From Burkholderia savannae (lineage in GTDB: Bacteria; Pseudomonadota; Gammaproteobacteria; Burkholderiales; Burkholderiaceae), in assembly GCF_001524445.2 (NCBI RefSeq), contig NZ_CP013418.1, positions 558,001 through 622,000 on the forward strand: DNA of 64,000 bases, in the 5' to 3' direction. Shown here piece after piece: positions 28,430-39,107 of this stretch (its first letter is position 1; each line of letters opens with the position of its first letter). The translations under genes were made by a program, and so were the position numbers. The notes under the pieces were generated by a model. It was not told the DNA's origin. It made no database searches and worked only from the letters and a program-made list of their open reading frames with translations.

Positions 28430-28699
28430 CTACGATCGCATCCTGCCGATCTGATCGAAGCTCTGCAGCGTATAGTTGACGAGCACGTCGCCCATCCAGT
28501 GATACGTCGCGGCGAGCGTGACGGCGACGGCGAGCAGCTTGATCAGGAATTGAATCGTCTGGTCCTGCACCTGCGTGAGCGCCTGCACGAGACTCACGAG
28601 AATGCCGACGACCGACGCGACGACGACGACGGGCAGCGACAGCAGCAGCACGAGCCACATCATCTGCGCGGCGAGCTGGGTGACGACGGCTTCGCTCAT
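28430..28699 (-). CDS. sctS: SctS export-apparatus membrane protein (SsaS-like)
   Basis: The product is 89 residues (SsaS 88 as recalled) with two transmembrane hairpin helices separated by the conserved polar loop QALTQVQDQTIQF. FliQ/SctS family; part of the R5S4T1 export gate. It lies 18 bp after sctR. Confidence 0.95.
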   Translation of the reverse strand: MSEAVVTQLAAQMMWLVLLLSLPVVVVASVVGILVSLVQALTQVQDQTIQFLIKLLAVAVTLAATYHWMGDVLVNYTLQSFDQIGRMRS

Positions 28700-28717
28700 G
28701 CGTGGCGGCGCGCGGCG

Positions 28718-29368
28718 TCAGGCGAACGACAGCAGAAGCTGGCCGATCAGCTTCTCCCAGCCGTGCACCAGCACGAACACGAGCAGCTTGAGCGGCAGCG
28801 CGATCGTCATCGGCGACACCATCATCATCCCCATCGCCAGCAGCACGTTCGACACGATCAGATCGATCGCGATGAACGGCAGGAACAGCAGCAGGCCGAT
28901 CTTGAACGCTTCGATCAGCTGGCTCACGGTGAACGCGGGCAGCAGCACGAGCAGCGAATCGTCGGGAATCCGGTTGCGGTACGGCTCGGGCCAGGTCTTG
29001 TGGCCGATGTCCGCGAAGAAGCGCACCTGGTCCGGCGCGGTGTTGCGCTCGAGAAACGCGCGGTACGGCGCGAGGATCGTCTTTTCGACCTGCTGCGTGA
29101 AGTCCGGCGCGTCGATCCTGACCGGATGCGCGGCGACGTTGTCCTGGATCGCGAGCCCGACGGGCGCCATCACGAACATCGTCAGCACGAGCGCGAGCCC
29201 GTGCAGCGCGATGTTCGGCGGGATCTGCTGCGTGCCGAGCGCGTTGCGCAGCAGCGCGAACACGACCGACAGCTTGAGGAACGACGTGCCCAGCACCACG
29301 AGCAGCGGCAGGATCGACAGTGCGAACAGCACGGCGATCAACTGGAGGGGCTGGTCGAAAAGGTTCAT
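28718..29368 (-). CDS. sctR: SctR export-apparatus membrane protein (SsaR-like)
   Basis: The product is 216 residues (SsaR 215 as recalled), of the FliP/SctR family. Strong conservation is visible: LPLLVVLGTSFLKLSVVFAL, LRNALGTQQIPPNIALHGLA, PDDSLLVLLPAFTVSQLIEA and NVLLAMGMMMVSPMTIALPL. The start MNLFDQPLQLI parallels SsaR; an ATG 11 codons further upstream is possible. No ribosome-binding site is obvious, though the sctQ gene ends 85 bp downstream on the transcript's upstream side, so coupling is not evident here. Confidence 0.94.
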   Translation of the reverse strand: MNLFDQPLQLIAVLFALSILPLLVVLGTSFLKLSVVFALLRNALGTQQIPPNIALHGLALVLTMFVMAPVGLAIQDNVAAHPVRIDAPDFTQQVEKTILAPYRAFLERNTAPDQVRFFADIGHKTWPEPYRNRIPDDSLLVLLPAFTVSQLIEAFKIGLLLFLPFIAIDLIVSNVLLAMGMMMVSPMTIALPLKLLVFVLVHGWEKLIGQLLLSFA

Positions 29369-29453
29369 CCACGAATCCGGAAAGGGCGATACGCGACGCA
29401 TTATCGGCGCGCGTCGCGCACCGACCCATCCGGCCGACACCTGAAGTCGCGCG

Positions 29454-30608
29454 TCATGCGGGCAGCAGATGCTCGATGCGCACGGCGAGGCGCCCGCCGA
29501 TGTCGAGCAGCGTGCCGCGCGCGAACGGCTTGCCCGCGACCTGCAGCGTGACGAGCCCGTCGGGCTGCGCGGGGCCGTCGAGCACGTCGCCCGCGCGCAG
29601 GCTCGCGAGCCGCGCGAGCGGCACGTCGATCGTCGCGACCTGCGCGACGACGCGCACGCGCGCGTCGAGCCGCAGCGGCGGGGCGTGTCCTTCGTGCCCG
29701 TCGTGCATGTCGGGCGCATCGACAGTGTCGGGCGCATCGAACCCGTCGGCTGCGCCTCGCGCATCCGGCAGCGCGGCAGGCTCGACATCGATGTCGAGCC
29801 AGTCATCGAACGTATCCATCGTCGTTCCAATCGTGTAAGGGCCGCGCCGGCAATCGAGCACGGTCGCGAGCGGGCGCTCGGCGAAGAGCGCGAGCTCGCC
29901 TTGCGCAACCGCGTATGCGTGTTGCAGCAGCAGCGCGTCGCCTGCGCGCACGCGCGAGAGCGTCGCCGTGTCGACGATGCTCCAGCCGGCCGCGAGCGAG
30001 AGCCGGAGCGCGGGCGAGGCCGCGCGGCCGCCGTGCGGCGGCGTGCGCGGCGGCATGGCTGAAGAACCGACCGGCGAATGGGGCGGCAGATCGATCGGCT
30101 CCAAATCGATCGGCTGCGGATCGACCGGCAGAAAATCATCCGGCAGCGGATCGAGCCCGTTCGCGAGCCGTTCGAGCCATGCGAGCGGAGCGTCGACGAT
30201 CCGCATGTCGAGCGCCGCATGCTCGCGCTCGATGCGCAGCGACCACGCGGGCTCGGCCGCGCACGCGCCGCGCTCGATCGCGTCGGCGCACAGCCACGGC
30301 ACGCCGAACGACGCGAGATCCGGCTCGATGCACGCGCACGTCCACGCGGCGAGCGCGCCGCGCAGCTCGACGGGCACCGCGTCCCAGTGCGGCACGCTCA
30401 GCACCGGCTCGATCCATCGGCACCACGGCGCGGCGTCGACCCATAGGCGCACGGGGCCGTCGTCCGTGCGCGCCGACAGGATCAGGCCGTCGCCGCCCGC
30501 GCGCAGAAAGCGCAGCGCGAGCGCGCCGTCGCCGAGCGCGAGCCGCCGGCCCGCGCCGACCGCGCGCAGCAGCGCGAGCGTCGTGCGATCAATCCGCAGC
30601 GGCTGCAT
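29454..30608 (-). CDS. sctQ: SctQ cytoplasmic sorting-platform (C-ring) protein (SsaQ-like)
   Basis: The product is 384 residues. The N-terminal half is poorly conserved. The C-terminal SpoA domain is recognisable (RVRVVAQVATIDVPLARLAS, LRAGDVLDGPAQ, GKPFARGTLLDIGGRLAVRI), with an earlier SpoA1-like region (LSLAAGWSIVDTATLSRVRA). Between them is an acidic/Asp-Met-rich linker. SctQ recruits substrates and holds SctK/SctL/SctN. A possible internal start at ATG 29819, behind TTGGAACG, would give a 121-residue C-terminal form like the SsaQ short product. It overlaps sctP by 20 bp. Confidence 0.85.
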   Translation of the reverse strand: MQPLRIDRTTLALLRAVGAGRRLALGDGALALRFLRAGGDGLILSARTDDGPVRLWVDAAPWCRWIEPVLSVPHWDAVPVELRGALAAWTCACIEPDLASFGVPWLCADAIERGACAAEPAWSLRIEREHAALDMRIVDAPLAWLERLANGLDPLPDDFLPVDPQPIDLEPIDLPPHSPVGSSAMPPRTPPHGGRAASPALRLSLAAGWSIVDTATLSRVRAGDALLLQHAYAVAQGELALFAERPLATVLDCRRGPYTIGTTMDTFDDWLDIDVEPAALPDARGAADGFDAPDTVDAPDMHDGHEGHAPPLRLDARVRVVAQVATIDVPLARLASLRAGDVLDGPAQPDGLVTLQVAGKPFARGTLLDIGGRLAVRIEHLLPA

Positions 30609-31182
30609 CGGACCACTCCAGCGTGACGGGCTGCGCGAAACGTGCGGCGAGCGCCGCCTCGAGCCGGCCGCGCATCCGCCGCGCCCGCGCCCGCAAATGC
30701 GCGTGCTCGCCGCCCGAATCGAGCGCGACGACGAGCGCGCCGCCCGCGAAGCGCGCGCGCAGCGTGAGCCCGGCGAGCGGGCCGTTCGCGATGCGCAGCG
30801 TCAGCACGTCGGCGGGCGACGGGCGCGGCGCGGCGGGCGCGCCGTCGAACCGCGCGCCCGCACCGCCTGCCGGCGCGCGTCGAGCGTGCGCGCGCGAGCC
30901 GGCGGCTGCGGCGCTCGAGCCGTCCGAGCCGCTCGAATCACCCGAGTCACCCGAGTCACCCGAGTCACCCGAGTCACCCGAGTCGTTCGTGCGGATCGCC
31001 GGCGCGTCGTCGGCGGGCGTGCGCGGTGGCCGCGCGTCGCCCGGCCCGGCGTCGAGCCAGGCGCAAAACGCATCGGCGGCGTCGCCCGCCGACATCTCGC
31101 TGCGATCCGGCGCGCGCGCGGCGTGCGGCGCGCACGGTCCGTACGATTCGCGCAACCGCGCGCCCGTCGTCATCGTTTTCAC
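30589..31182 (-). CDS. sctP: SctP needle-length/substrate-switch protein (SsaP-like)
   Basis: The product is 197 residues. The call rests on position between sctO and sctQ, and on a C-terminal FliK/HrpP-like globular region (LTLRIANGPLAGLTLRARFA through QPVTLEWSD). The N-terminal half is disordered, with a perfect in-frame repeat GDSGDSGDSGDSGDS encoded by five 9-bp units (30937-30983). SsaP is about 124 residues, so this one is expanded. Length changes in the repeat could alter ruler length. ATG 31182 is one of two nearby starts (MKTM). Confidence 0.7.
   Translation of the reverse strand: MKTMTTGARLRESYGPCAPHAARAPDRSEMSAGDAADAFCAWLDAGPGDARPPRTPADDAPAIRTNDSGDSGDSGDSGDSGDSSGSDGSSAAAAGSRAHARRAPAGGAGARFDGAPAAPRPSPADVLTLRIANGPLAGLTLRARFAGGALVVALDSGGEHAHLRARARRMRGRLEAALAARFAQPVTLEWSDAAAAD
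30936..30983. repeat. 9-bp tandem repeat inside sctP
   Basis: About five copies of cccgagtca encode Gly-Asp-Ser units. The perfect copies suggest slippage-prone, length-variable DNA that keeps frame because the unit is a multiple of three. Confidence 0.85.
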
Positions 31183-31198
31183 GGCGCACCTCGTCGCG

Positions 31199-31582
31199 TC
31201 ATTCCAGCAGCGCGTTCAGTTTTTCCTGATCGACGAGCGCGCGGCGCAACTGATCGAGCTGGCCGTCGCGTTCGAGCCTCAGCGCCTGCCACTGCGCATC
31301 GACCGCCTCGATCCGGTCGGCGAGCGTCTGGTCGCGTTGATGAAAGCCCGCGAGCTCGCGCTTGAGCGCCTGCAGCGATGCGTAGTCGTGCACCGCGTCC
31401 TCGTCCGCGCACTCGCGCCATTCGACCCAAAGCGCGCGACGCGCCTCCAGCAGGCTCGCCTTGCTTGCAAGGAGCGTCGCCTCCTGTTGCTCGAGCATCG
31501 CGAGCGTGCTGCGTATGCTGCGCTCGCGACGCTTCTTGATTGTCACGAGCGTGGTCAGCGTTGACCGTCCACCGTTGTCCAT
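31199..31582 (-). CDS. sctO: SctO central stalk protein (SsaO-like)
   Basis: The product is 127 residues (SsaO 125 as recalled), almost entirely helical and charged, forming a two-stranded coiled coil ([20 protein letters not shown] to [18 protein letters not shown]) as in FliJ/YscO. It links the ATPase SctN to the export gate SctV. The ATG at 31582 overlaps the end of sctN by 28 bp. Confidence 0.85.
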   Translation of the reverse strand: MDNGGRSTLTTLVTIKKRRERSIRSTLAMLEQQEATLLASKASLLEARRALWVEWRECADEDAVHDYASLQALKRELAGFHQRDQTLADRIEAVDAQWQALRLERDGQLDQLRRALVDQEKLNALLE

Positions 31583-32964
31583 AACTGATCGATCGTCTGT
31601 TCAAACGTAGTCTTCTCCGTCACCGGCTGGCACAGGAAGCGGCGGATCGCGTCGCGCCGCGCGAGCGCGTCGTCGGCTTCCGGATCGCGTCCCGGCTGAT
31701 ATTCGCCGACCCGCACGAGCAGCTCGATGTCGCGATAGACGGCGTCGAGGCGTCTGAGCCGCGCGGCGAGATCCCGATGGCGCGCATCGACGATCTGGCT
31801 CATCACGCGGCTCACGCTCGCGCCGACGTCGATCGCCGGATAATGGTTCGCCTGCGCGAGCTTGCGCGACAGCACGATGTGGCCGTCGAGGATCGAGCGG
31901 GCCTCGTCGGCGACGGGCTCGTTCATGTCGTCGCCCTCGACGAGCACCGTGTAGAGCCCGGTGATGCTGCCCGTTGCGGCGGGCCCCGCGCGTTCGAGCA
32001 GGCGCGGCAGCCGCGCGAAGAAGCTCGGCGGATAGCTGCCCGCCGCGGGCTTTTCGCCTGCCGCGAGGCCGATCTCGCGCGCCGCGCGCGCGAAGCGCGT
32101 CAGCGAATCCATCATCAGCAGCACGTCGCGGCCCTGGTCGCGGAAGTGTTCGGCGATCGCGGTCGCCGCATACGCGGCCTTCAGCCGCTCGAGCGCCGGG
32201 CGATCGGACGTCGACACGACGACGACCGCGCGCGCGCGCGCCTGAGGCGTCAGCACGCGTTCGAGAAACTCGCGCACCTCGCGGCCGCGCTCGCCGATCA
32301 GCGCGAGCACGGTGACATCGGCGAGGCTGCCGTCGCAGATCATGCCGAGCAGCGTGCTCTTGCCGCCGCCCGCGGCCGCGAAGATGCCGATCCGTTGCCC
32401 GCGCCCGCACGTGAGCACGCCGTCGATCGCGCGCACGCCGAGCGGCAGCGGCGTGTCGATCACCGCGCGCGCGAGCGGGCCGGGCGCCGCGCGATCGAGA
32501 TCGATCCGCGCGGCGTCGGCGGGTATCGCGGGGCCGTCGTCGAGCGGCCGGCCGAGCCCGTCGACGACGCGCCCGAGCAGAAAATCGCCGACCGCAATCC
32601 GGTGCGGCCGCCCGAGCGCGCGCACCGCGCTGCCCGCCGCGATGCCGCGCGGTTCGGCGAACGGCGACAGCAGCGCCGCGTCGCCGTCGACCGCGACGAC
32701 TTCGGCGTCGATCCCGCTCGGCTCGAGCCGGCACAGATCGCCGAAGCCGACGCCCGGCAGCGTCGCGCGCACGAGCGTCGGGCCGATCTCGACGACGCGG
32801 CCGAAGCGCACGCCGGCCTCGGGCGCGACGCCGCGCGGCGCGAGCCGCGCGTCGACGAGCGCGGCGACGCGCGCGCGATCAACTAGGCGATCAAGTAGGC
32901 GATCGAGCGAGCGATCGCGCGGGTGATCAGGCGGGTGATCAAGCGGGTGATCAAGCGGGCGCAT
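31555..32964 (-). CDS. sctN: SctN type III secretion ATPase (SsaN-like)
   Basis: The product is 469 residues. Motifs include Walker A in [36 protein letters not shown], the Walker B region [20 protein letters not shown], and [20 protein letters not shown]. Sequence order and wording follow SsaN closely. It unfolds substrates and strips chaperones using ATP. The first 30 residues are unusual: a tandem [12 protein letters not shown] repeat encoded by 12-bp units at 32880-32960 that also overlap the sctV stop. A real start further inside (near [11 protein letters not shown]) cannot be excluded. Confidence 0.95.
   Translation of the reverse strand: MRPLDHPLDHPPDHPRDRSLDRLLDRLVDRARVAALVDARLAPRGVAPEAGVRFGRVVEIGPTLVRATLPGVGFGDLCRLEPSGIDAEVVAVDGDAALLSPFAEPRGIAAGSAVRALGRPHRIAVGDFLLGRVVDGLGRPLDDGPAIPADAARIDLDRAAPGPLARAVIDTPLPLGVRAIDGVLTCGRGQRIGIFAAAGGGKSTLLGMICDGSLADVTVLALIGERGREVREFLERVLTPQARARAVVVVSTSDRPALERLKAAYAATAIAEHFRDQGRDVLLMMDSLTRFARAAREIGLAAGEKPAAGSYPPSFFARLPRLLERAGPAATGSITGLYTVLVEGDDMNEPVADEARSILDGHIVLSRKLAQANHYPAIDVGASVSRVMSQIVDARHRDLAARLRRLDAVYRDIELLVRVGEYQPGRDPEADDALARRDAIRRFLCQPVTEKTTFEQTIDQLWTTVDGQR
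32880..32960. repeat. 12-bp tandem repeat at the sctV/sctN junction
   Basis: Units of the form gcgggtgatcaa recur with variation. The repeat encodes the Leu-Asp-His-Pro-like N-terminus of SctN and abuts the last codons of sctV (stop at 32951-32953). It may change the spacing or coupling between the two genes. Confidence 0.8.
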
Positions 32965-35038
32965 CGGCGAGCTCCCCGATCAGATCGGCGGTGCCGATCA
33001 CGCGCAATTCCGCCTCGTCGCCGATTTCCTGAAACGACAGCACGGGCAGATCGCCGAACTCGCGCTCGACCATCTTGCGCATGAAACGGCGCACGTCGAT
33101 CGCGGTGACGAGCACGGTGCGCCGCAAATCGGCGTCGGCGAGCGCGCCTTGCAGGCGCGTGACGATCGCGTGCGTGTGCTCGGGCGCGAGCGACGAATAC
33201 GAGCCCGCGGCCGTCTGCCGGATCGATTCGCGAACCATCGATTCGATGCGCTCGCCGATCATCCAGCAGCTGATCCACGGTTGGCCCGCGCGATGGCGCG
33301 TCGCGATGTGCCGCCGCAGCGCGACGCGCACGTATTCGGCGAGCATCACGGGGTCCTTCTCGCGCGGCGCCCATTCGACGAGCGCCTCGAAGATGCCGCG
33401 CAGATCGCGCACCGACACGCGCTCGTCGACGAGCCGCTGCAGCACGTCCGCGATCCGGCCGATCGGCATCTGGCGCTGCACTTCCTTCACGAGCTCCGCG
33501 TAGCGCGCCTCCATCGCGTCCATCAGGAAGCGGGTTTCCTGCACGCCGATGAACTGCGCGGCGTGACGCTCGACGACGAGCGACACGCAGTGCGCGACGC
33601 GCGCCTCGTCGCGATGAACGGTGACGCCGAGCGCGGCGAGCGCGTCCGCATGAGCGGGGTCGATCCATTGAAGCCGCAACTGCGCGAACGGCAGCGCCTC
33701 GACGCGCACGCGCTGCGCAACGCTTGCGCTGCGCGCGTCGGCGAGCCATTCGTTCGCCGGCATCGCGAGCGTGAGAACGGGCTCCTGATAGAGCAGGATC
33801 TGCACGGCGTCGGCGGCGAGCCCGGCGTCGGCTTGCAGATGGATCTCGGGCAGCGGCAGGCCGAGCTGCTCGAACGTGCGCGCGCGCAGCGCGTCGAGCG
33901 CTTCGGCGAGCTTCGCGGGCCGCACCGCCGTTTCGCCGTGGCGGATCATCAACGGGATCGCGCCCGGCGTCAGCGCGAAGCCCGGCGAGCCGGGCGCGTG
34001 TGCCGCGAGCGCGCCCGCCGGCGCGGCCGCGCCGTGCGCCGCGGTGCCGATGCCCGCCGCGCCGCGCTTCGCGCGCCGGCGCAGATGCCACGCGCAGCCG
34101 AACACCAGCGCGGCGAGCGCGACGAAGTAGACGACGGGAAAGCCCGGCAGCAGCGCGAACACGAGCAGCACCGACGCGGCGAGCCAGAGCGCCTGCGGCT
34201 GCTTGCCGATCTGCTCGGCGAGATCGGCGGCGAGCGGCTGGCGCGTGTCGCCCGGCACGCGCGTGACGATGATGCCCGCGGTGATCGAGATCAGCAGCGC
34301 GGGAATCTGGCTGATGAGGCCGTCGCCGATCGACAGGATCGCGTACGTCGACATCGCCTGGCTCGCGCTCATGCCGTGCATGAACACGCCGACCGCGGTG
34401 CCGCCGAGGATGTTGACGAGAATGATGATGATGCCCGCGATCGCATCGCCCTTGACGAACTTCATCGCGCCGTCCATCGCGCCGTAGAGCTGGCTCTCCT
34501 TCTGCACGAGGCCGCGCAGTCGGCGCGCGTCGTTCGCGTCGATCGTGCCCGCGCGCAGGTCGCCGTCGATGCTCATCTGCTTGCCGGGCATCCCGTCGAG
34601 CGAGAAACGCGCGCTCACCTCGGCGACGCGCTCGGAGCCCTTCGTGATCACGATGAACTGAACGATCGTGATGATCACGAACACGATGAGGCCGACGCCG
34701 AGATTGCCGCCGACCGCGAAGCTGCCGAACGTGTAGACGATCTCGCCCGCGTCCGCCTGCAGCAGGATGAGACGCGTCGTGCTGATCGTGAGCGCGAGCC
34801 GGTAGAGCGTCGTGATCAGCAGCAGCGACGGGAACACCGAGAATTCGAGCGGATCGCGGATGTACAGCGACATCATCAGCAGGATGATCGACACCATCAG
34901 GTTGAACGCGATCATCAGGTCGACGAGGCTCGTCGGCAGCGGCACGATCATCATGAACACCGCGACGAGCAGCATCACCGCGAGCACGATGTCCTGGCGG
35001 CCCGCCGCGCGCGCGAGCCACGGCGCGAGCCGTTTCAT
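32951..35038 (-). CDS. sctV: SctV major export-gate protein (SsaV-like)
   Basis: The product is 695 residues (SsaV 681 as recalled). The N-terminal half has about eight transmembrane helices with the FHIPEP-family core: [58 protein letters not shown] and [20 protein letters not shown]. The C-terminal half is the cytoplasmic ring-forming domain that binds the SctW gatekeeper complex and chaperones. ATGA overlap with the ssaM-like stop at 35035-35038 indicates coupled translation. Confidence 0.97.
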   Translation of the reverse strand: MKRLAPWLARAAGRQDIVLAVMLLVAVFMMIVPLPTSLVDLMIAFNLMVSIILLMMSLYIRDPLEFSVFPSLLLITTLYRLALTISTTRLILLQADAGEIVYTFGSFAVGGNLGVGLIVFVIITIVQFIVITKGSERVAEVSARFSLDGMPGKQMSIDGDLRAGTIDANDARRLRGLVQKESQLYGAMDGAMKFVKGDAIAGIIIILVNILGGTAVGVFMHGMSASQAMSTYAILSIGDGLISQIPALLISITAGIIVTRVPGDTRQPLAADLAEQIGKQPQALWLAASVLLVFALLPGFPVVYFVALAALVFGCAWHLRRRAKRGAAGIGTAAHGAAAPAGALAAHAPGSPGFALTPGAIPLMIRHGETAVRPAKLAEALDALRARTFEQLGLPLPEIHLQADAGLAADAVQILLYQEPVLTLAMPANEWLADARSASVAQRVRVEALPFAQLRLQWIDPAHADALAALGVTVHRDEARVAHCVSLVVERHAAQFIGVQETRFLMDAMEARYAELVKEVQRQMPIGRIADVLQRLVDERVSVRDLRGIFEALVEWAPREKDPVMLAEYVRVALRRHIATRHRAGQPWISCWMIGERIESMVRESIRQTAAGSYSSLAPEHTHAIVTRLQGALADADLRRTVLVTAIDVRRFMRKMVEREFGDLPVLSFQEIGDEAELRVIGTADLIGELADAPA

Positions 35039-35403
35039 GCGGCGTCTCCGGCGTGCGCGTCGAGCAGGCGCCGCATCGTCCGGTGGCCGGCCAGCCAGTC
35101 GTCGACGTTCGTGTCGCGCGGAAACGCGCAGCTCACGACGAGCTGCGTGCCCGCCGCGAACGCGCGCAGCACGAGGCCCTGCATGCGCATCGGATCGCAC
35201 CGCGCGATGACGCGAATCAGCGCGTCGCGGCGGCGCGCGGCGTCCACCGCGCTCGCGAGCGACAGCGTGAGCCGCCCGCCGTCGACTTCGACGAAAAGGC
35301 GCGTACCCGCCACGGCGAATTCCATGCGCTCGGCGATGCGCTCGCAGGGCAAATCGAGCAGGCGCAGCAACTGCTCGAGTCGGCGTTCCGTTTGCAAATC
35401 CAT
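35035..35403 (-). CDS. ssaM: SsaM-like gatekeeper/secretion-switch protein
   Basis: The product is 122 residues, the same length as Salmonella SsaM as recalled, and directly upstream of sctV as in SPI-2. The C-terminal half can be aligned by eye (LIRVIARCDPMRMQGLVLRA and DDWLAGHRTMRRLLDAH against the corresponding SsaM region). In Salmonella, SsaM works with SpiC and SsaL to hold back effectors until translocators have been secreted. All three partners are present in this island. AAGGAACCGA precedes the ATG. It is the first gene of the long minus-strand ssaM-to-transglycosylase operon. Confidence 0.75.
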   Translation of the reverse strand: MDLQTERRLEQLLRLLDLPCERIAERMEFAVAGTRLFVEVDGGRLTLSLASAVDAARRRDALIRVIARCDPMRMQGLVLRAFAAGTQLVVSCAFPRDTNVDDWLAGHRTMRRLLDAHAGDAA

Positions 35404-35563
35404 TCGGTTCCTTCGTACGCCGAAGATGCGTCGTGAGACAAGGTCGAGACATCTTCGCGAATCGGGCCCGAGCGGGGCATACGGTAAAGACCTGAACCGG
35501 CCGGCGCGCGAAAATGCAAAATGCGATAATTACGCCGCAGATGTTGCGGGGTACACATCAATA
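35404..35563. promoter_or_regulatory. Divergent promoter region between ssaM operon and ssrA
   Basis: 160 bp separating the minus-strand apparatus operon from the plus-strand sensor kinase. The side nearest ssrA is AT-richer (aaaatgcaaaatgcgataatt, 35512-35531). No SsrB motif can be named with confidence. Confidence 0.5.
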
Positions 35564-38335
35564 ATGAGTGCATTGTGGGAAAAGTCGCTGACCGCGCGGA
35601 TCATGGTGATCCTGAGTTGCGCGATGACGGCTTTCTGGCTGTTGTCCGAGTCGATCGGCTTTTATTTTCGATACATCGAGGCGCAAAGAGAGCTGCGCAG
35701 CGAGCTCACCTGGCAGCTCGAATCGATCGCGCAGGAGGAAAGCCGCCGTTACGAATACGCCGAGCGCCAGGCGCGGATGCTGCTGTCGTGGTGGAACATG
35801 CTCGACGACCGGATCATCCTGCGCCCGAAGGCGCAGGCTTCGGGGCAGCATGCGATTTTCGTGCCGTTCAAGGACGCGAAGGGCGATCGCGAGCTCGTCG
35901 ATCGCGCGCGTGAAATCGTCGAGATCTACGGGCACGCCGATCCGCGCAACCGGATGGACACGTTCCTGCTGCTGCCGACGGAAGGCATCGTGCTGTTCGA
36001 GCCGGAAAGGATGTCGAAGAACGACATGCAGCGCAAGATCGCCGCGCTGGCGACGCTGCGCACGCTGCCGAAGCTGCCCGTCGTGCATTGGGGCGCGGCG
36101 ATCACGGATTCGAAGGGCGTGCTCCGCGCGGCGGCGGCCGTCGTCGATCCGCACACGGGCATCGTCGCCGGCCAGAATCTGCGGGTGGGCGACATCCCGT
36201 CGATCGCGAAGGACATGGGGCTCGAGGCGCCGCCGCGCTTCGCGCTGCAATCGCAGGCGGGCGACGTGTTCTGGATGGGCGCCGACACGCCGATGAAGCC
36301 GCCGCCCGCGTTCGTGCTCACGCCGAAGTGCGACCGCACGAACTGGAATCGCCGGGGCAACTACTATGTGATCTGCACGCCGCTGTCGGGCCCGAACTGG
36401 CAGCTCGCCGCGATCTATCCGGTGAGCGCGGTCACGGACAAGGCGATGTCGCTGCTGCCGCTGACGACGCGCTGGACCTTCGTCGTGCAGCTGCTGCTGA
36501 TCGCGTTCGTCTACGTCACGCTGCAGCGGCAGCTCGGCCGGCCGCTGCAGCATTTCGTCGACATCATCGACGCGCAGCGCGAGGGCGACCTCGGCCGCCG
36601 CCTGCCGACCGGGCGCCGCGACGAGCTGGGCCGGATCGGGAGCGCGTACAACTCGCTGCTCAGCACGGTCAACGCGTACTACAAGACGCTCGAGAGCAAG
36701 GTGCGCGAGCGCACGCGCGAACTCGCGGAGGCCAAGCGGATCGCCGAATCGGCGAGCCACCGCAAGAGCGAGCACATCGCGAGCATCAGCCACGAGCTGC
36801 GCACGCCGCTCAACGGGATCGTCGGCGCGCTCGCGCTCCTGAATCGCAGCGCGCTGCAGGCCGAGCAGCGGGATCTCGTGCGCGTCGCGCAGCAGTCGTC
36901 GTGCTATCTGCTCGGGATCGTCAACAACGTGCTCGACTTTTCGCGAATCGAGGCGGGCCAGCTCGAGCTCGCGAGCGAGCAGACCGATCTGCTCGCGCTG
37001 CTCGACCAGGCGATGCTGACGATCCACATCCGCGCGCACGAGAAGAGCCTCAGCCTGCGGACCTTCGTCACGTCCGACGTGCCGCGTCGCGTGTGGCTAG
37101 ACGGCCTGCGCGTGCGGCAGATCCTCATCAACCTGCTCGGCAACGCGATGAAGTTCACCGAGCAGGGGCACATCCACCTGAGCGTCGAGCGCCGCGCGGA
37201 CATGCTCGCGTTCGTCGTCGAGGATACCGGCAAGGGCATTCCGGACGAATACCAGCTCGACATCTTCAAGCCGTTCGTGCAGGTGCGCGCGCACGACAGC
37301 GGCAACGGCCTCGGCCTGCCGATCGCGTCGCGGCTCGCGAACCTGATGAACGGCGAGATCCTGCTCGACAGCAAGCTCGGCAAGGGCACGCGCTTCACGG
37401 TGCTGCTGCCGCTGCAGGCCGATGAAATGCCGCCCGCGCCGCTCGCGGGCCATCTCGTCGCGCCGGCCGCGCTGCACATGCAGCTGCGCATGTGGGGGCT
37501 GCAAGTCGACACGGGCGACAACGTGCAGTTTCCGATGCCCGAATCGGGCTATCTGCCGGGCAAGCTGTGGGACAAGGTCGTGCTCGCGCTGCGCGGCGAG
37601 GCCGTGCAGGAAGAGGTCGCGCCGAAGGCGATCTGCCCGTGGTCGCTGAAGATCCTCGTCGTCGACGACGTCGCGGTCAATCGCGACATCGTCGGCAAGA
37701 TGCTGCGCGAGCTCGGGCATCGCACGCGCGCGGCCGCGTCCGGGCAGCTCGCGCTGAAGCTCGGCCGCTCGCACGTGTTCGATCTCGTGCTGATGGACGT
37801 GCGCATGCCCGAGCTGGACGGCATGGCGACCGCGAAGCGCTGGCGGCACGTGGCCGAGGGCGTGCTCGATCCGGATACGCCGATCGTCGCGCTGACGGCG
37901 AACGCGTCGCCCGCCGAGCACGAGCGCGCGAGGGCGGCGGGAATGAACGGTTATCTGACGAAACCGGTTTCGCTCGAGCAGCTGGCCGACATGATCAATC
38001 AGGTCGCGTCGACGCAGCTCGCGCGCGGTGTCGAGCTCACGCCGAACGCGAAGTCATGCTCGCCGCTCTTCGATCTGAACGACGCCGCGATGCGCGAGAA
38101 GCTGCATCAGGCGCTCGTCGATCTGCACCGGCAGATCGACGCCGCATGGCACGCGAATGACGTCGCGTCGATGCTGAACGTGCTGCATGCGCTGAAGGGC
38201 TGCGCGGGCCAGGGCGGGCTCGACCTCGTGCGCGAGGCGGCCGAGCAGCAGGAGCGTCAGGTGCGCGCGGGCGGCTGGACGAGCTGTCAGGACGTGCGGG
38301 ACCTGGCGGAATTGATCTCGATTCAGTTTGCGTGA
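35564..38335 (+). CDS. ssrA: SsrA-like hybrid sensor histidine kinase
   Basis: The product is 923 residues (SsrA 920 as recalled). Layout: TM1 ([20 protein letters not shown]), a periplasmic sensor of about 270 residues, TM2 ([17 protein letters not shown]), HAMP, dimerisation/phosphoacceptor with His410 ([16 protein letters not shown]), HATPase ([36 protein letters not shown]), receiver with Asp745 ([13 protein letters not shown]), and Hpt with His875 ([15 protein letters not shown]). It should sense the host vacuole or another intracellular cue and pass phosphate to the SsrB-like regulator. Unlike Salmonella it is not co-transcribed with ssrB but converges on it, with a 20-bp gap. Confidence 0.88.
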   Translation: MSALWEKSLTARIMVILSCAMTAFWLLSESIGFYFRYIEAQRELRSELTWQLESIAQEESRRYEYAERQARMLLSWWNMLDDRIILRPKAQASGQHAIFVPFKDAKGDRELVDRAREIVEIYGHADPRNRMDTFLLLPTEGIVLFEPERMSKNDMQRKIAALATLRTLPKLPVVHWGAAITDSKGVLRAAAAVVDPHTGIVAGQNLRVGDIPSIAKDMGLEAPPRFALQSQAGDVFWMGADTPMKPPPAFVLTPKCDRTNWNRRGNYYVICTPLSGPNWQLAAIYPVSAVTDKAMSLLPLTTRWTFVVQLLLIAFVYVTLQRQLGRPLQHFVDIIDAQREGDLGRRLPTGRRDELGRIGSAYNSLLSTVNAYYKTLESKVRERTRELAEAKRIAESASHRKSEHIASISHELRTPLNGIVGALALLNRSALQAEQRDLVRVAQQSSCYLLGIVNNVLDFSRIEAGQLELASEQTDLLALLDQAMLTIHIRAHEKSLSLRTFVTSDVPRRVWLDGLRVRQILINLLGNAMKFTEQGHIHLSVERRADMLAFVVEDTGKGIPDEYQLDIFKPFVQVRAHDSGNGLGLPIASRLANLMNGEILLDSKLGKGTRFTVLLPLQADEMPPAPLAGHLVAPAALHMQLRMWGLQVDTGDNVQFPMPESGYLPGKLWDKVVLALRGEAVQEEVAPKAICPWSLKILVVDDVAVNRDIVGKMLRELGHRTRAAASGQLALKLGRSHVFDLVLMDVRMPELDGMATAKRWRHVAEGVLDPDTPIVALTANASPAEHERARAAGMNGYLTKPVSLEQLADMINQVASTQLARGVELTPNAKSCSPLFDLNDAAMREKLHQALVDLHRQIDAAWHANDVASMLNVLHALKGCAGQGGLDLVREAAEQQERQVRAGGWTSCQDVRDLAELISIQFA

Positions 38336-38355
38336 CCGCAGCGGCGGGCGCCGCG

Positions 38356-39006
38356 TCAGTGCAGGCCGAGGCGGTGCGCCCAGTTGGCGAGCTCCGCCGC
38401 GTTGTGCGCGTCGAGCTTGCGCATCAGGTTCAGTCGATGGGTCTCCACGGTCTTGATCGTAATCGTGAGCTTCTCGGCGATGTCGCGGTTGCGGCAGCCT
38501 TCGGAAATCAGTTTGAGCACCTGACGTTCGCGCGGCGTGAGCGCGACCGCGCCGTCGGCAACGGCCTTGGTCGTGACCTGCTCGACGTTGAGCGCCGGAT
38601 CGATCACCGTGTGGCCGCGCCACACTTTCCAGATCGCGTCGAGCAGCGTCTGCTTCGAGCTGTTCTTCAGCAGGTAGCCGTTCGCGCCGGCCGCGAGCGC
38701 GGCGCTCGCGCGATGTTCGGTGGTCTCGGCGGTGACGACGAGGATGCCGAGGTCCGGCCAGCGCCGCCGCAACTGATGGATCACGTCGAGGCCGTTCATG
38801 CCGGGCAGGCCGAGATCGAGCAGCACGATGTCGGGATCGAGCCGCTGGCACGCGGCATAGACGTCGAGGCCGTTGCTGATTTCGTCGACGACGGACAGCG
38901 GCGGCGAAGCATCCAGCAGGTTCTTGAGGCCCAACCGCAGCAGGGGATGGTCCTCCACGACCAGGATGCGTATCTCGGCGGGAGCGGCGGTGTGCGTGAG
39001 AGCCAT
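38356..39006 (-). CDS. ssrB: SsrB-like response regulator (NarL/FixJ family)
   Basis: The product is 216 residues. The receiver domain has the acidic pair in VVEDHP and Asp64 as phosphoacceptor in DIVLLDLGLPGMNGLDVIHQ; the DNA-binding LuxR-type helix-turn-helix is LTPRERQVLKLISEGCRNRD followed by IAEKLTITIKTVETHRLNLM. The wording is very close to Salmonella SsrB, including NGLDVYAAC and AAGANGYLLKNSS. A TTG 12 codons upstream (39042) could extend the start. It is divergent from the spiC-ssaCDE operon, which it probably activates. Confidence 0.9.
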   Translation of the reverse strand: MALTHTAAPAEIRILVVEDHPLLRLGLKNLLDASPPLSVVDEISNGLDVYAACQRLDPDIVLLDLGLPGMNGLDVIHQLRRRWPDLGILVVTAETTEHRASAALAAGANGYLLKNSSKQTLLDAIWKVWRGHTVIDPALNVEQVTTKAVADGAVALTPRERQVLKLISEGCRNRDIAEKLTITIKTVETHRLNLMRKLDAHNAAELANWAHRLGLH

Positions 39007-39107
39007 GGGGCGGGTGCCAGACGATGATGAAAAATTACTCAAGGCGTCCGAAATTCAGGTGATGACCGGATCGATTCTATCAAGGTCTATCTTGAAAATG
39101 TCACGCC
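39007..39107. promoter_or_regulatory. Divergent ssrB / ssaB promoter region
   Basis: 101 bp between the SsrB-like gene and the SpiC-like gene. It is AT-richer than the surroundings (tctatcaaggtctatcttg, 39075-39093) and contains an imperfect repeat of tatcaaggt/tatcttga. A likely site of SsrB autoregulation. Confidence 0.5.

Noticed and set aside
33149..35563. Plus-strand open frame continuous with ssrA upstream of 35564
   Set aside because: It is antisense to sctV and ssaM and compositionally biased. The SsrA-like protein starts at ATG 35564 just before its first membrane helix.
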